Shown here: one piece after another, positions 32,782 through 41,534 of the stretch
Layout of the letters: each line of letters starts with the position of its first letter
Numbering within the stretch: the first letter of the stretch is position 1
Source: Larkinella knui
Lineage (GTDB): Bacteria > Bacteroidota > Bacteroidia > Cytophagales > Spirosomataceae
NCBI RefSeq assembly: GCF_003858645.1
Contig: NZ_RQJP01000007.1
Span: 1 to 64,000, forward strand
Reading direction: 5' to 3'
DNA: 64,000 nt
Made by a program: the position numbers and the translations under genes
Notes under the pieces: model-generated
Seen by the model: the letters and a program-made list of their open reading frames with translations, nothing else
Database searches by the model: none
Told to the model about the DNA's origin: nothing

Positions 32782-33534
32782 ATGAATATTGCCTTAAAAG
32801 TCTGGAGACAAAAAAATAGCCAAACACCAGGCAAAATGGTGGATTATAAACTGTCGGATGTTTCGCCGGATATGTCATTTCTGGAAATGTTCGACGTGTT
32901 GAATGAAGACCTGTCCCATAAGGGCGAAGAACCGGTTGCGTTCGACCACGACTGCCGGGAAGGTATTTGTGGCTCCTGCTCGATGTATATCAACGGGCGG
33001 CCCCACGGTCCGCAAACCGGTACGACAACCTGTCAGTTGCACATGCGGAGCTTCAACGACGGCGATACCATCGTTGTTGAACCCTGGCGGGCGCGCGCTT
33101 TCCCGGTCATTAAGGATCTGGTGGTTGATCGGGATGCCTTCGACCGGATTGTGCAGGCCGGCGGGTATGTCTCGGTTAATACCGGTTCGGCCCCGGATGC
33201 GAACGAAATCCTGATCCCGCGCGAAACCGCTGATGAAGCGATGGATGCGGCTCAGTGTATCGGGTGTGGTGCCTGCGTGGCGGCTTGCAAAAATGCATCG
33301 GCCATGCTGTTCGTAGCGGCTAAAGTATCGCATTTAGCGGTATTGCCACAGGGTCAGGCTGAACACCAGATGCGGGCTGAACGGATGGTGGCGCAGATGG
33401 ACGCAGAAGGCTTCGGTGCCTGCTCGTTTACAGGGGCCTGTTCGGTGGAATGTCCCAAATCCATTTCCCTGGATCACATTGCCCGCCTGAACCGCGAATA
33501 TTTGGGGGCGAAACTAACCTCGAACAACGCGTAA
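32782..33534 (+). CDS. sdhB: Succinate dehydrogenase/fumarate reductase iron-sulfur subunit
   Basis: The 250-residue subunit carries the electron path. Plant-type [2Fe-2S] ligands are in [17 protein letters not shown] with a distal Cys in [10 protein letters not shown]; [4Fe-4S]/[3Fe-4S] ligands are in [13 protein letters not shown] and [15 protein letters not shown]. It closes the sdhCAB operon and is followed by a terminator. Confidence 0.96.
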   Translation: MNIALKVWRQKNSQTPGKMVDYKLSDVSPDMSFLEMFDVLNEDLSHKGEEPVAFDHDCREGICGSCSMYINGRPHGPQTGTTTCQLHMRSFNDGDTIVVEPWRARAFPVIKDLVVDRDAFDRIVQAGGYVSVNTGSAPDANEILIPRETADEAMDAAQCIGCGACVAACKNASAMLFVAAKVSHLAVLPQGQAEHQMRAERMVAQMDAEGFGACSFTGACSVECPKSISLDHIARLNREYLGAKLTSNNA

Positions 33535-33559
33535 GATTTGCTTCAGAGTCTCTTTTGAA

Positions 33560-33587
33560 CGCCCGGCCACCCCGCCGGGCGTTTTTT
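33560..33587 (+). terminator. Rho-independent terminator of sdhCAB
   Basis: Stem CGCCCGGC (33560-33567) / GCCGGGCG (33574-33581) with loop CACCCC and a T6 run. Confidence 0.92.
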
Positions 33588-33702
33588 ATGCCTATTACGG
33601 GGTCAAAATGTGACTTTACGGGCAATTTGGCGTCATGATAAAACCCTCCTCTCTGACGTGAAAATTCCGAATCTTTCGTCGGTCATGTAAACCTCTGTAA
33701 CT

Positions 33703-33963
33703 ATGGGAATTCTTCTTTCTATTCTAGTGGGTGCCATAGCCGGTTGGCTGGCCGATCTGGTTTTCAAACGTTTTTCGTTTTCAATCTGGCTTCAGATTTT
33801 AATTGGTATTGCCGGCGGTTTTGTGGGGAGCTGGCTGCTGGGAAATGACTTGCAGGTCATGCTTGGCTTACCCGAATTACTAGCCCGCATCCTGACGGCT
33901 TTCCTGGGAGCTCTCGTGATTTTGGGTATTGTCGCTCTTGTTAGAAGTCGTCAGAACGGTTGA
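33703..33963 (+). CDS. GlsB/YeaQ/YmgE-family membrane protein
   Basis: The 86-residue protein has three short helices and the family pattern ILVGAIAGWLADLVFKRF, LQILIGIAGGFVGSWLLG and LTAFLGALVILGIVALV. GlsB-type proteins are linked to general stress; their mechanism is unknown. It stands alone between sdhB and a TetR gene. Confidence 0.9.
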   Translation: MGILLSILVGAIAGWLADLVFKRFSFSIWLQILIGIAGGFVGSWLLGNDLQVMLGLPELLARILTAFLGALVILGIVALVRSRQNG

Positions 33964-34066
33964 CTCGTTTATTTTGAGGCATAGTGGAAGATTTTTGTAA
34001 CTTCTATGTGACTTTTTTCAACGACCTGCGTCTGATTAGAGACTGAAAGTTAATCATCTCCCTCCC

Positions 34067-34735
34067 ATGGAAAAATTAAAACGCAATCGGGCGCAAACTT
34101 CGCAGAAAATCATCGATGCACTGGAAGAGGTTATTGCCGAGAAAGGTATTGATGGAATCGGTATTAACCGGATTTCTGAAAAAGCCGGTGTGAGTAAAGT
34201 GCTTATTTACCGGTATTTTGGTGGTCTGGATGGTTTGCTGACCCATTACATTAAGATGGGGAGATTATTTCCGTTACTCAGTCTGGTTACACTGGAGCAA
34301 CTGCGTCCGGTACATGAGAACGATTTATCTAAATTGTGGTATAAACAACTGGTTAACACCTATCGGTTTTTTCGGCAATTTCCTGCGGCCTATGAAGTTC
34401 TGAAGGCAACGGTAATTGAGGGTAGCCCCATGGCCGATGAAGCCAGTAAAGCCTACGATGAAGAGCTGACGCGCATGGTTGACCAGTTGGCTTACGTAAA
34501 AGGAGCTGACTTTCAGGCGGTTTCGGCAATAATGACTGGGGCAATGGCCCATCTGACGCTTATGTCGAAAAATAACCGTTCGGTAATTGGGATCAATTTA
34601 ACAACTGAAGAAGGCTGGCATCGGATTGAAGAAGCCGTACGGGTCATCTATATCGCCTTGAACCGCATGGCCGTTCAGTCAGAAGAGGTGTCAGTTGACC
34701 TCCACCAGACCGGCGTTCCCTCCAATTTCTGGTGA
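34067..34735 (+). CDS. TetR/AcrR-family regulator
   Basis: The 222-residue protein has an N-terminal helix-turn-helix (about 8-55: SQKIIDALEEVIAEKGIDGIGINRISEKAGVSKVLIYRYFGGLDGL) and a divergent ligand-binding C-terminal half. It is a repressor by family. The convergent ABC pair downstream is a possible target, but no operator is visible. Confidence 0.93.
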   Translation: MEKLKRNRAQTSQKIIDALEEVIAEKGIDGIGINRISEKAGVSKVLIYRYFGGLDGLLTHYIKMGRLFPLLSLVTLEQLRPVHENDLSKLWYKQLVNTYRFFRQFPAAYEVLKATVIEGSPMADEASKAYDEELTRMVDQLAYVKGADFQAVSAIMTGAMAHLTLMSKNNRSVIGINLTTEEGWHRIEEAVRVIYIALNRMAVQSEEVSVDLHQTGVPSNFW

Positions 34736-34750
34736 TCATGTACCCAGGAC

Positions 34751-34806
34751 TTTAGTCCGTATGATCCTGCATAAGGGGCTACTCACCAGGCTTCATACGG
34801 ACTAAA
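34751..34806. repeat. Perfect 14-bp inverted repeat between tetR-type gene and ABC genes
   Basis: TTTAGTCCGTATGA (34751-34764) pairs exactly with TCATACGGACTAAA (34793-34806) across a 28-bp loop. It lies between convergent genes. No T run follows either arm closely, so termination is possible but not shown. Confidence 0.8.
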
Positions 34807-34819
34807 ATCGGTGGCTACA

Positions 34820-35914
34820 TTACTCTTCCCAGGAAGAACGGTAATACGTACGAATGAATAAAAGAGTAGCGGCTGCCAAACCAGCAAGTGCCAAAGCCCA
34901 GACGGGTAGCCGATACATAATGAGCAGGAAACACCCAATAATAGGCCAGAAGAGGAGCGACATAAACCGGTCGCGGGACCGATGGCGAGCCAGCAGTGTT
35001 GCGTATTGCAAGGCCACTAAACCAAGTCCGAAGAGCCACACAAAGAGGGTGGCCGGAATGGAAACATCCGCAGGGTGATTTTTGATCAGTAAAACTGCTT
35101 CAGGGCTGATTAACAGGGCAATAATCTTCAGATAACCCAGCAATCGATTGCCAATCGATACCGGCAGATTACGTAGCAGGAGTAATTGATTGGCTTCAAA
35201 CTGGTACAATTCGAACACGATACCGGCCTGCAAAGCCGCCGACAACAGCATTCCCAACGAAAGCAGCCGGATGTCGTAGTCGTCGGTGGGATACAACGCC
35301 AATACACCCAGAATTCCTAGGCACGAGCCGATTTTTGTCAGCAGCAAGGTCGCGGGTTGTTCGCGAAAAAGGTACCGGATGAAAAAAAGGCCATACGGTG
35401 TGGCGAATCGCTGCCGAAGCCAGGCGCTAATGTTGCCCGAAAACTGTTCCGGATTAGGGTTCCGCAACGCCCGCTCTACAAAAGGTAACGGCAAAAGTGA
35501 GAGCAAACTAACGATTACGACCAGCCCGGTATTCGCTGCCGTTGCATTTTGCTGATTGCCTACCCAAATCATAAAACCGGCATATCCAATAACGGGTGCC
35601 AGCAACTGCAGGTGAAGAAAATAGAGAAGTACAACGCGTTTGCCCGGTGGGATCAGCCGGAAAAGCTGCAACAGATCGGTTTTCTGAACAACCTGCAAGC
35701 TGAAACGAAGCGAATGAATGGTGTAAAGTACCCAAAGAACGACGTAAGCACCCAAAAAACTCCAGTCGGTGAGGGCGTAAGTAGCCAGGGCAATATGCTC
35801 GGTCGAACTCAGAAAGCCAAAACCCAGCATCAGTACGACCAGAAAAAGGCCGGTATTCTGGAGATAAAATTGCCGGACAATCAGCTTCTCCGGTACGGTC
35901 CACAAAGCGCTCAT
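34820..35914 (-). CDS. ABC exporter membrane protein
   Basis: The 364-residue protein has about nine to ten hydrophobic helices (FLVVLMLGFGFL, LYFLHLQLLAPVIGYAGFMIW, LFWPIIGCFLLIMYRLPVWALALAGLAAATLLFI). Its ATG overlaps the stop of the ATPase gene (ATGA at 35911-35914), so it is the permease of that pair. Homologs form a poorly studied Bacteroidota ABC family; the cargo is unknown. Confidence 0.75.
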   Translation of the reverse strand: MSALWTVPEKLIVRQFYLQNTGLFLVVLMLGFGFLSSTEHIALATYALTDWSFLGAYVVLWVLYTIHSLRFSLQVVQKTDLLQLFRLIPPGKRVVLLYFLHLQLLAPVIGYAGFMIWVGNQQNATAANTGLVVIVSLLSLLPLPFVERALRNPNPEQFSGNISAWLRQRFATPYGLFFIRYLFREQPATLLLTKIGSCLGILGVLALYPTDDYDIRLLSLGMLLSAALQAGIVFELYQFEANQLLLLRNLPVSIGNRLLGYLKIIALLISPEAVLLIKNHPADVSIPATLFVWLFGLGLVALQYATLLARHRSRDRFMSLLFWPIIGCFLLIMYRLPVWALALAGLAAATLLFIRTYYRSSWEE

Positions 35915-36558
35915 GAGTCGGCCGGTTGCGGCATGGCTTCCAGGGTTTGATGCTGAACCAGCCAGACGGAATCGACCGGTAATTCGGACGGATCGACGTC
36001 CTGATGCGATGATAGCAAAAAGCTGATGCCCTGTTCCCGGTTTTGCCGAATGCGATCGATAACGGCCTGGGTGGTCGCCTGATCGAGCGTAATCAGCGGT
36101 TCATCGAGCAGAATCAGTTGCGGGTTTCCCAGAAAAGCCAGCACCAGGGAGGTTTTTTTGAGCATTCCACTCGAATAGGTACCGATGGGCGTTTTGATAA
36201 ATTCCCGAATCCCGAACAAATCAATTAACTCATCGACTTGTGAAGCAGGAGCCCTTTTGGTGGCGGCTACCCAGCGGATCAACTCCCAGCCCGTCAGAAA
36301 TTGCGGATAAAGCGGTTCGGCTTCCCCATAATTGACCCGAAGGCGGTATTCGACGGGTTGCCGCCTGATGTCATACCGTCCGTCCAGAACCATACTGCCT
36401 TCAAAGGGGAGCAATCCGGCGACCGAGCGGAAAAACGTCGTTTTACCCGAACCATTGCGGCCTTTCAGCCAGTGAATGCCCGCTGGAAAATCCATCTGGG
36501 GAATGGCCAGCACCAGGCGGTTATGATAGTCTTTACGGAAGTTTCGGACGGCGAGCAT
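35911..36558 (-). CDS. ABC transporter ATP-binding protein
   Basis: The 215-residue ATPase has Walker A GRNGSGKTT (near 33-41), a signature YSSGMLKKTSL in place of LSGGQ (near 128), Walker B LILLDEP, and SSHQD as the switch region. It is short, with only the core domain. It couples with the membrane protein that overlaps its 3' end. Confidence 0.93.
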   Translation of the reverse strand: MLAVRNFRKDYHNRLVLAIPQMDFPAGIHWLKGRNGSGKTTFFRSVAGLLPFEGSMVLDGRYDIRRQPVEYRLRVNYGEAEPLYPQFLTGWELIRWVAATKRAPASQVDELIDLFGIREFIKTPIGTYSSGMLKKTSLVLAFLGNPQLILLDEPLITLDQATTQAVIDRIRQNREQGISFLLSSHQDVDPSELPVDSVWLVQHQTLEAMPQPADS

Positions 36559-36567
36559 GGACTGTCA

Positions 36568-37917
36568 TTACCGTTTTGCGACGGCCTGTTTTCCCGTTAG
36601 TTTTTCCACGACGTATTCGCCCACTTTCCGGCCCTGCACATTGCCGAAATCCAGCGCATCCCGAAAGTGAATGCCACCATACAGGCGGCTGTAAGAGGCT
36701 TCCAGGGCGGCTTCCCGGAACGATTTAAACGAGCGAACGCCGTGGCCGTACGGGTTTTCGGTCGAGTCGGTAAAAGCCACATTGTCGCCGTACAGAATCG
36801 TCAGTACTTCGGCGGCTGCCGCCGAAATTACGCTGTGGCCGCTGGTATACTCCGGAAACGGCGGGGTTTGCAGGTACGGCGTCCACTTGGGATCGATAAA
36901 TTTATTGATGACGGTTTCGGGCCGGATGCGGTTGCTGCGGTATTTTTCGTCCCAGCAACTGATGAACCCGTCGGCTAATGCAAAGGAGGTTAAAGTATAG
37001 GCTTGTACGGTTTTGGCGAAATCCGCTTTTTTCTGGCGCGATACCGTTGCGGCAATCGCCAGCCAGTGCCCGCCCGGCGTCATTTTTTTGGAAGCGTACG
37101 AAACGTGACCGGCCACGTTCATCACGAACGCATTATCATCCCAGAAAAAAGCAATTTTCCGCTGCTCCTCGGTCTGGTGAATCCCTATCTGATACACTTC
37201 GTCGGCCAGTTTATAGAAGGGACTGCCTTTCGTCATGTTATACGGAATGGCTTTCGGCGGCATAAACTGCGAGCAGGTATCCATCACCCAGCAGCGGATT
37301 TGCATCCATTTCGGCTCGGCAGCTTCCATGTAGGCCGGGGGCGTTGGCACCCACGTCCCTTCCGCGTTGGTAACGGTATGCTTGAATCCGCGCGTTTGCT
37401 TGTAGGAATCCTTGCCCGCAAACTCCATAATGTGTTTGGCAACGGCCTCGCCATAAGCCATCGAACGCTCAATGACGTCGTCGGGAACGCCAATGGCCTG
37501 GTATTGCTCATAAAAGTCTTTCTCAAACCCATCGAACATGTCCCCGGAAAACGTCAGGTTGCGACCAACCGTCAGAAAAGCCCGCGTACTGGCCAGTGGA
37601 AAACAGTATTGCTGACCGGGTTCCGGTTTGGGAGCTGCGGTGAATTTCCGGAGTTTGCCCGCCAGTGATTCATAACCCGGCTGACCCGCCACCATCGCTT
37701 CATAACCCGCCAGGTTGGCGTATCCGTAAATCCGGCTGGCCACCGGCGGAGAGAAAATGTCATGAATAATAACGTCGGTCAACTGCTTGACACACTGATG
37801 GTAACGCTCCGGTTCGGCCGCTTTGGCGTTATATTCTTCGGGGGTGGCTTTGGGCTGGCAACCGGCGAAACTCCAAAGGCTACCAATACATAAAACCCAT
37901 AGTATTCGATTCTTCAT
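36568..37917 (-). CDS. Vanadium-dependent haloperoxidase-like lipoprotein (PAP2 fold)
   Basis: From ATG 37917 the product has 449 residues and a lipoprotein signal (SLWSFAGC). The vanadate/phosphate site of the PAP2 fold is complete: KYRSNRIRPET (first Lys/Arg), FPEYTSGHSVISAAAAEVL (SGH) and SRLYGGIHFRDALDFG (Arg and last His). In haloperoxidases these bind vanadate and oxidise halides; acid phosphatases of the same fold bind phosphate. Bacteroidota members are uncharacterised, so either activity is possible. The gene's 3' end is ten bases from the ABC ATPase start. Confidence 0.88.
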   Translation of the reverse strand: MKNRILWVLCIGSLWSFAGCQPKATPEEYNAKAAEPERYHQCVKQLTDVIIHDIFSPPVASRIYGYANLAGYEAMVAGQPGYESLAGKLRKFTAAPKPEPGQQYCFPLASTRAFLTVGRNLTFSGDMFDGFEKDFYEQYQAIGVPDDVIERSMAYGEAVAKHIMEFAGKDSYKQTRGFKHTVTNAEGTWVPTPPAYMEAAEPKWMQIRCWVMDTCSQFMPPKAIPYNMTKGSPFYKLADEVYQIGIHQTEEQRKIAFFWDDNAFVMNVAGHVSYASKKMTPGGHWLAIAATVSRQKKADFAKTVQAYTLTSFALADGFISCWDEKYRSNRIRPETVINKFIDPKWTPYLQTPPFPEYTSGHSVISAAAAEVLTILYGDNVAFTDSTENPYGHGVRSFKSFREAALEASYSRLYGGIHFRDALDFGNVQGRKVGEYVVEKLTGKQAVAKR

Positions 37918-38001
37918 GAATAAACTCAATCAAGAATGGTACAAGAGGACTGCAAATTTACCTTAAAAAAAGTATATCTACGCAAGGGCCAAACCGTTGC
38001 T

Positions 38002-41000
38002 TTACGGTTTTCTGGTCATAGCGGCCAAAACCGGGTTCGCTTTCCGAAACACCTGAATCGTCGTGTCGTTGCGGGCGACTAACCAGAACGGTACGCCTGA
38101 TACGCGAATCGGCTTGATGTCCCGCACTTCACCGTCGAGCAGAAAACCGCTGGCAAACGGCGAAAGTGCCGAAAACCGGGCGGTATTGTCAGCCTGTTTG
38201 CCTCTGTTTTTCAGTACTAGGCCGTAATTGGCATCGTAACGACCCTGATACGTACTGACGCCATAGAAATTGCCGCCCGCCAAAACGTCGGGAAAGCCGT
38301 CGTTGTCGACATCTTCCGTTCGGAGAGCGAACAACTTGGAAACCTGCGCCAGCATCGGCAGTTGGTGAACCACAAAATGGCCATTGCCCTGATTTTCCAG
38401 ATAAACCGAAGCAAACTGATCGACTTCGTATTCTTCGGCTCCTTTGAGTTCACTTGCCTCAAACAGTTCGTCGATTGGCTTTCCGGCAAAAGCCTTATAA
38501 TTCGTAAACCGCTTATTGATAATGGCTGGCATCTGTTTCCCCAACTCATCTTTGAAATTAACCGGATACCAGCTTTTTCCCCCGCGTTGGCACGCCAGAA
38601 TCTGGTCCACACTGCTGTTGTTGTCTAAATCCTTCACCCACATTTTCAGCCGGGGTTCAGCCTGCTTGATGAACTTGGTGTTCAGACCGAGGTTGCCCGC
38701 CACCAGATCCAGATCGCCGTCGCGGTCGAAGTCGGCGGCAGTCAAGCACTGCCAAAATCCATTCAGGGGCGTTTTTTCGTCGGTAAGGTTCTTTACCGCC
38801 TGCAACTTGCCGTTCTGATTGGCGAAAATTCGAATCGGCATCCAGTCACCAGCCACTACCAGATCGAGGTCCTTGTCCTGATCGTAATCCAGCCAGAGGG
38901 CGTCGGTCACCATGCCTGCCTTGCGGAGTTCGGGGGCCAGCTGGTCGGTTTTGTCCGCAAAACGCCCCTTGCCGTCGTTGATCAGCAGATACGAATTCGG
39001 AATTTTTCCGTACGCAAAACCCACCACGCGGCCCCCTACGAACAAATCCAGATCACCGTCGTTGTCCATGTCAATTGGCCGAACGCAGCTTTTGTTGTCA
39101 TACATCGGCGGCAAGCCGGTCGAGCGGGTGAAGTTTCCCTTGCCGTCGTTCAGGTAAAGCCGGTCAAACTGCCCGGGCATTTTCTCAAAAAACTCATTTC
39201 CGCCCGAAACCACGTACAAATCCGCGTCTTTATCGCCGTCGGCGTCGAAGAAAACCGCATCGACATCTTCATAGGTGGAGTCCGCCCGAAAAACCGGCTG
39301 GTTGCTCGGCACAAACCGGCCGTTGGGCTGTTGAATCTGTAAACTACCAGCCTGCCATTTGGCACCGGCCGCATAAAAATCGTCCAGCCCATCGCCGTTG
39401 ACATCGCCAACCGCCAGCTTCGGGCCTTCCGTCGACACCTTGAACGGCATCAACGATTCCCGGACAAAATCAAAATACGTATTTTCCTGGTGCTGGTACG
39501 CAATGGGTGTCTGGATGGTGATGTCCTCAAAAATCGGTTGCGGATCCGGAGCCGTAAACCGGAAGTGGCCGACGTTTTGTTGAGCTGCCGTTTGCTTCAG
39601 GGTCAGCGTCTGGTTGGTTTTTACCCCGGTTTGGATTTCCATCCGTTGATTCGGCCAGATCACGATCAGTGAATCGATCGTGGCCGTTTCGCCCAGACCG
39701 AACGTCAATACCGGTTCAACGGACGACTGAAAACCGCGCGTTGGCATCAGTTGCTGGAGTTGCAGGCCGGTTTTGGTCTTCAAAACCACTTTGGCCCCCA
39801 CGCCAAATGTATTTGGTGATTCGCCCTGAAGCCTGATTTTTAAGTACTTGTTAGTGGGGAATACTTCATTCGCCTGGTTCTGATAGATGCCGGCCGGGTC
39901 ATTGATGTCGTTGGTAACCAGATCCAGATCGCCGTCGTTGTCCAGATCGGCGTAAACGGCTCCGCTCGAAAACGTCGGCTTTTCAAAACCCCACGCCAGC
40001 GATTTATCCGCGAATTTCAGCGCTTTCGAACCCTGGTATACATAATTATGCACCTTGCCTTCGGGCATGAGCGCAATCGCTTTTTCGTCCAGCGATTTGG
40101 ACGTTTCCATCGCATACCGCAACGAGTCGTCGGACGCGTATTTGACGTAATCCAGATCGTTGGGGCGCCGAACGATGCCGTTGGAAATGAACAGATCCTT
40201 GATGCCGTCGTTGTCGTAATCGGCCAGCAGGGGCGACCAACTCCAGTCGGTGGCGGCTATACCAGCCATTGCCCCAATTTCCATGAATTTCTTGCCAGAC
40301 TGGCTGATTTGCAGACAGTTTCGGCTATACTGATTCATGTAGCCGAAACTCAATTTATAGAGGTAAATATCCAGCGGATCTTCACCCAGCGACATTTTTT
40401 CGACGGTTTCATCTTCGGGATACATGTCGAGCGTGACCACATCCGGGTAGCCGTCGTTGTTGACATCGGCCACGTCGTTACCCATCGAAAACCGGCTCAC
40501 GTGGGCAAACGCTTTCCGGATGCTTTCCGTAAAACCGCCTTTGCCGTTGTTGAGGTAGTAATAATCGTCTTCGTGAAAATCGTTGGAAACGTAAATATCT
40601 TCCCAGCCATCGTTGTTCAGATCCGCCACCGAAATGCCCAGACCGTAGCCCATGGCCGCGCCGAAAATTCCGGCCTGCTCGCTGATATTCGTGAAACGGG
40701 CCTTCGGATTTGGCTTTCCGTTGCTGATCAACTCATTCCGGTACAGATAATCCCCCGATTCATTCTGGCGCAGATTCCGGGCCGTCACGCGGTCGTAGCT
40801 GCGGGACGTATGCACGGCATGGTTGAGCAGATACATATCCAGATCGCCGTCGTGGTCGTAGTCGAAAAAAGCCGCCTGGGTCGAAAAACCGGTAAAATCC
40901 AGTCCGTATTCGGCGGCTTTCTCGGTGAAGGTACCGTCGTGGTTGTTGATATACAGTTCGTTGGAGCCTTCCAGCCCTTTGAAATTGCCCACGGCGCAGA

Positions 41001-41415
41001 CGTAGATATCCAGCCAGCCGTCGCCGTTGACATCGGCCATTGTGACGCCGGTTTGCCAGTCCGAAAAGCCTTCGACCCCGGCTTTTTCGGTAACGTCTTC
41101 AAATTTCATCGAGGATTCCCGCGCTGCCCCTTTATTGATGTACAGTTTGTTTTTGCCCTGATTCGAGACAAAATACAAATCGGTCAGGCCATCGTTGTTG
41201 ACGTCGCCAGCCGCCACGCCCGCGCCGTTGTAGAAATACAGGTAATCGATGATGTTAAACGTTTCCGTGTTCCGGACGTGGTTGATAAAACCAATACCGG
41301 TCTGCGTCGAGTCCAGCGCCTGAAAAAGCGGTTTTTCGGAAGAGCTGGTCAACTGTTTGCAACCAGTAACCAACAGCGTTACGGCGGTAAAAAAGATACT
41401 AATTCGTTTCATCAT
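38002..41415 (-). CDS. Large UnbV/ASPIC and FG-GAP (VCBS) lipoprotein
   Basis: The 1137-residue product is a lipoprotein (LLVTGCKQ). Its N- and C-terminal parts are FG-GAP/VCBS propeller repeats with calcium-type DxNxDG loops (GVAAGDVNNDGLTDLYFVSN, GVTMADVNGDGWLDIYVCAVG). An UnbV/ASPIC domain near 535-610 ends in FGLGETATIDSLIVIWPNQRM. Such proteins are outer-surface scaffolds, often next to SusC/SusD in this order; no enzymatic motif is seen. It is a paralog of the next reverse-strand gene (41505-44879), and the pair looks like a tandem duplication. Confidence 0.9.
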   Translation of the reverse strand: MMKRISIFFTAVTLLVTGCKQLTSSSEKPLFQALDSTQTGIGFINHVRNTETFNIIDYLYFYNGAGVAAGDVNNDGLTDLYFVSNQGKNKLYINKGAARESSMKFEDVTEKAGVEGFSDWQTGVTMADVNGDGWLDIYVCAVGNFKGLEGSNELYINNHDGTFTEKAAEYGLDFTGFSTQAAFFDYDHDGDLDMYLLNHAVHTSRSYDRVTARNLRQNESGDYLYRNELISNGKPNPKARFTNISEQAGIFGAAMGYGLGISVADLNNDGWEDIYVSNDFHEDDYYYLNNGKGGFTESIRKAFAHVSRFSMGNDVADVNNDGYPDVVTLDMYPEDETVEKMSLGEDPLDIYLYKLSFGYMNQYSRNCLQISQSGKKFMEIGAMAGIAATDWSWSPLLADYDNDGIKDLFISNGIVRRPNDLDYVKYASDDSLRYAMETSKSLDEKAIALMPEGKVHNYVYQGSKALKFADKSLAWGFEKPTFSSGAVYADLDNDGDLDLVTNDINDPAGIYQNQANEVFPTNKYLKIRLQGESPNTFGVGAKVVLKTKTGLQLQQLMPTRGFQSSVEPVLTFGLGETATIDSLIVIWPNQRMEIQTGVKTNQTLTLKQTAAQQNVGHFRFTAPDPQPIFEDITIQTPIAYQHQENTYFDFVRESLMPFKVSTEGPKLAVGDVNGDGLDDFYAAGAKWQAGSLQIQQPNGRFVPSNQPVFRADSTYEDVDAVFFDADGDKDADLYVVSGGNEFFEKMPGQFDRLYLNDGKGNFTRSTGLPPMYDNKSCVRPIDMDNDGDLDLFVGGRVVGFAYGKIPNSYLLINDGKGRFADKTDQLAPELRKAGMVTDALWLDYDQDKDLDLVVAGDWMPIRIFANQNGKLQAVKNLTDEKTPLNGFWQCLTAADFDRDGDLDLVAGNLGLNTKFIKQAEPRLKMWVKDLDNNSSVDQILACQRGGKSWYPVNFKDELGKQMPAIINKRFTNYKAFAGKPIDELFEASELKGAEEYEVDQFASVYLENQGNGHFVVHQLPMLAQVSKLFALRTEDVDNDGFPDVLAGGNFYGVSTYQGRYDANYGLVLKNRGKQADNTARFSALSPFASGFLLDGEVRDIKPIRVSGVPFWLVARNDTTIQVFRKANPVLAAMTRKP

Positions 41416-41427
41416 AGGTTAAATTCG

Positions 41428-41534
41428 GAACTGGAATTACGCGGATTTTAACAATTCCTCAAAGTGGGATTAGCGAAGAGCGATCGGCGGCTAATTAGAT
41501 CTTCTTAATCTTTTAATCCGCGTAATCCCAGTTC
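41428..41534. repeat. GGATT-type inverted repeat overlapping the 3' end of a UnbV gene
   Basis: Left arm GAACTGGAATTACGCGGATT (41428-41447) and right arm AATCCGCGTAATCCCAGTTC (41515-41534) are complementary with one mismatch. The right arm encodes the C-terminal residues ELGLRG of the UnbV protein, and the TAA stop at 41505-41507 follows it. Confidence 0.88.

Noticed and set aside
34751-34806. TetR operator at the 14-bp inverted repeat
   Set aside because: It lies at the 3' ends of convergent genes and the half-sites are 28 bases apart, unlike a normal TetR operator; kept only as a repeat.
40048-41451. Forward 467-codon open frame
   Set aside because: It is antisense to the first UnbV lipoprotein; its repeated pattern simply mirrors the GDVNxDG codons.
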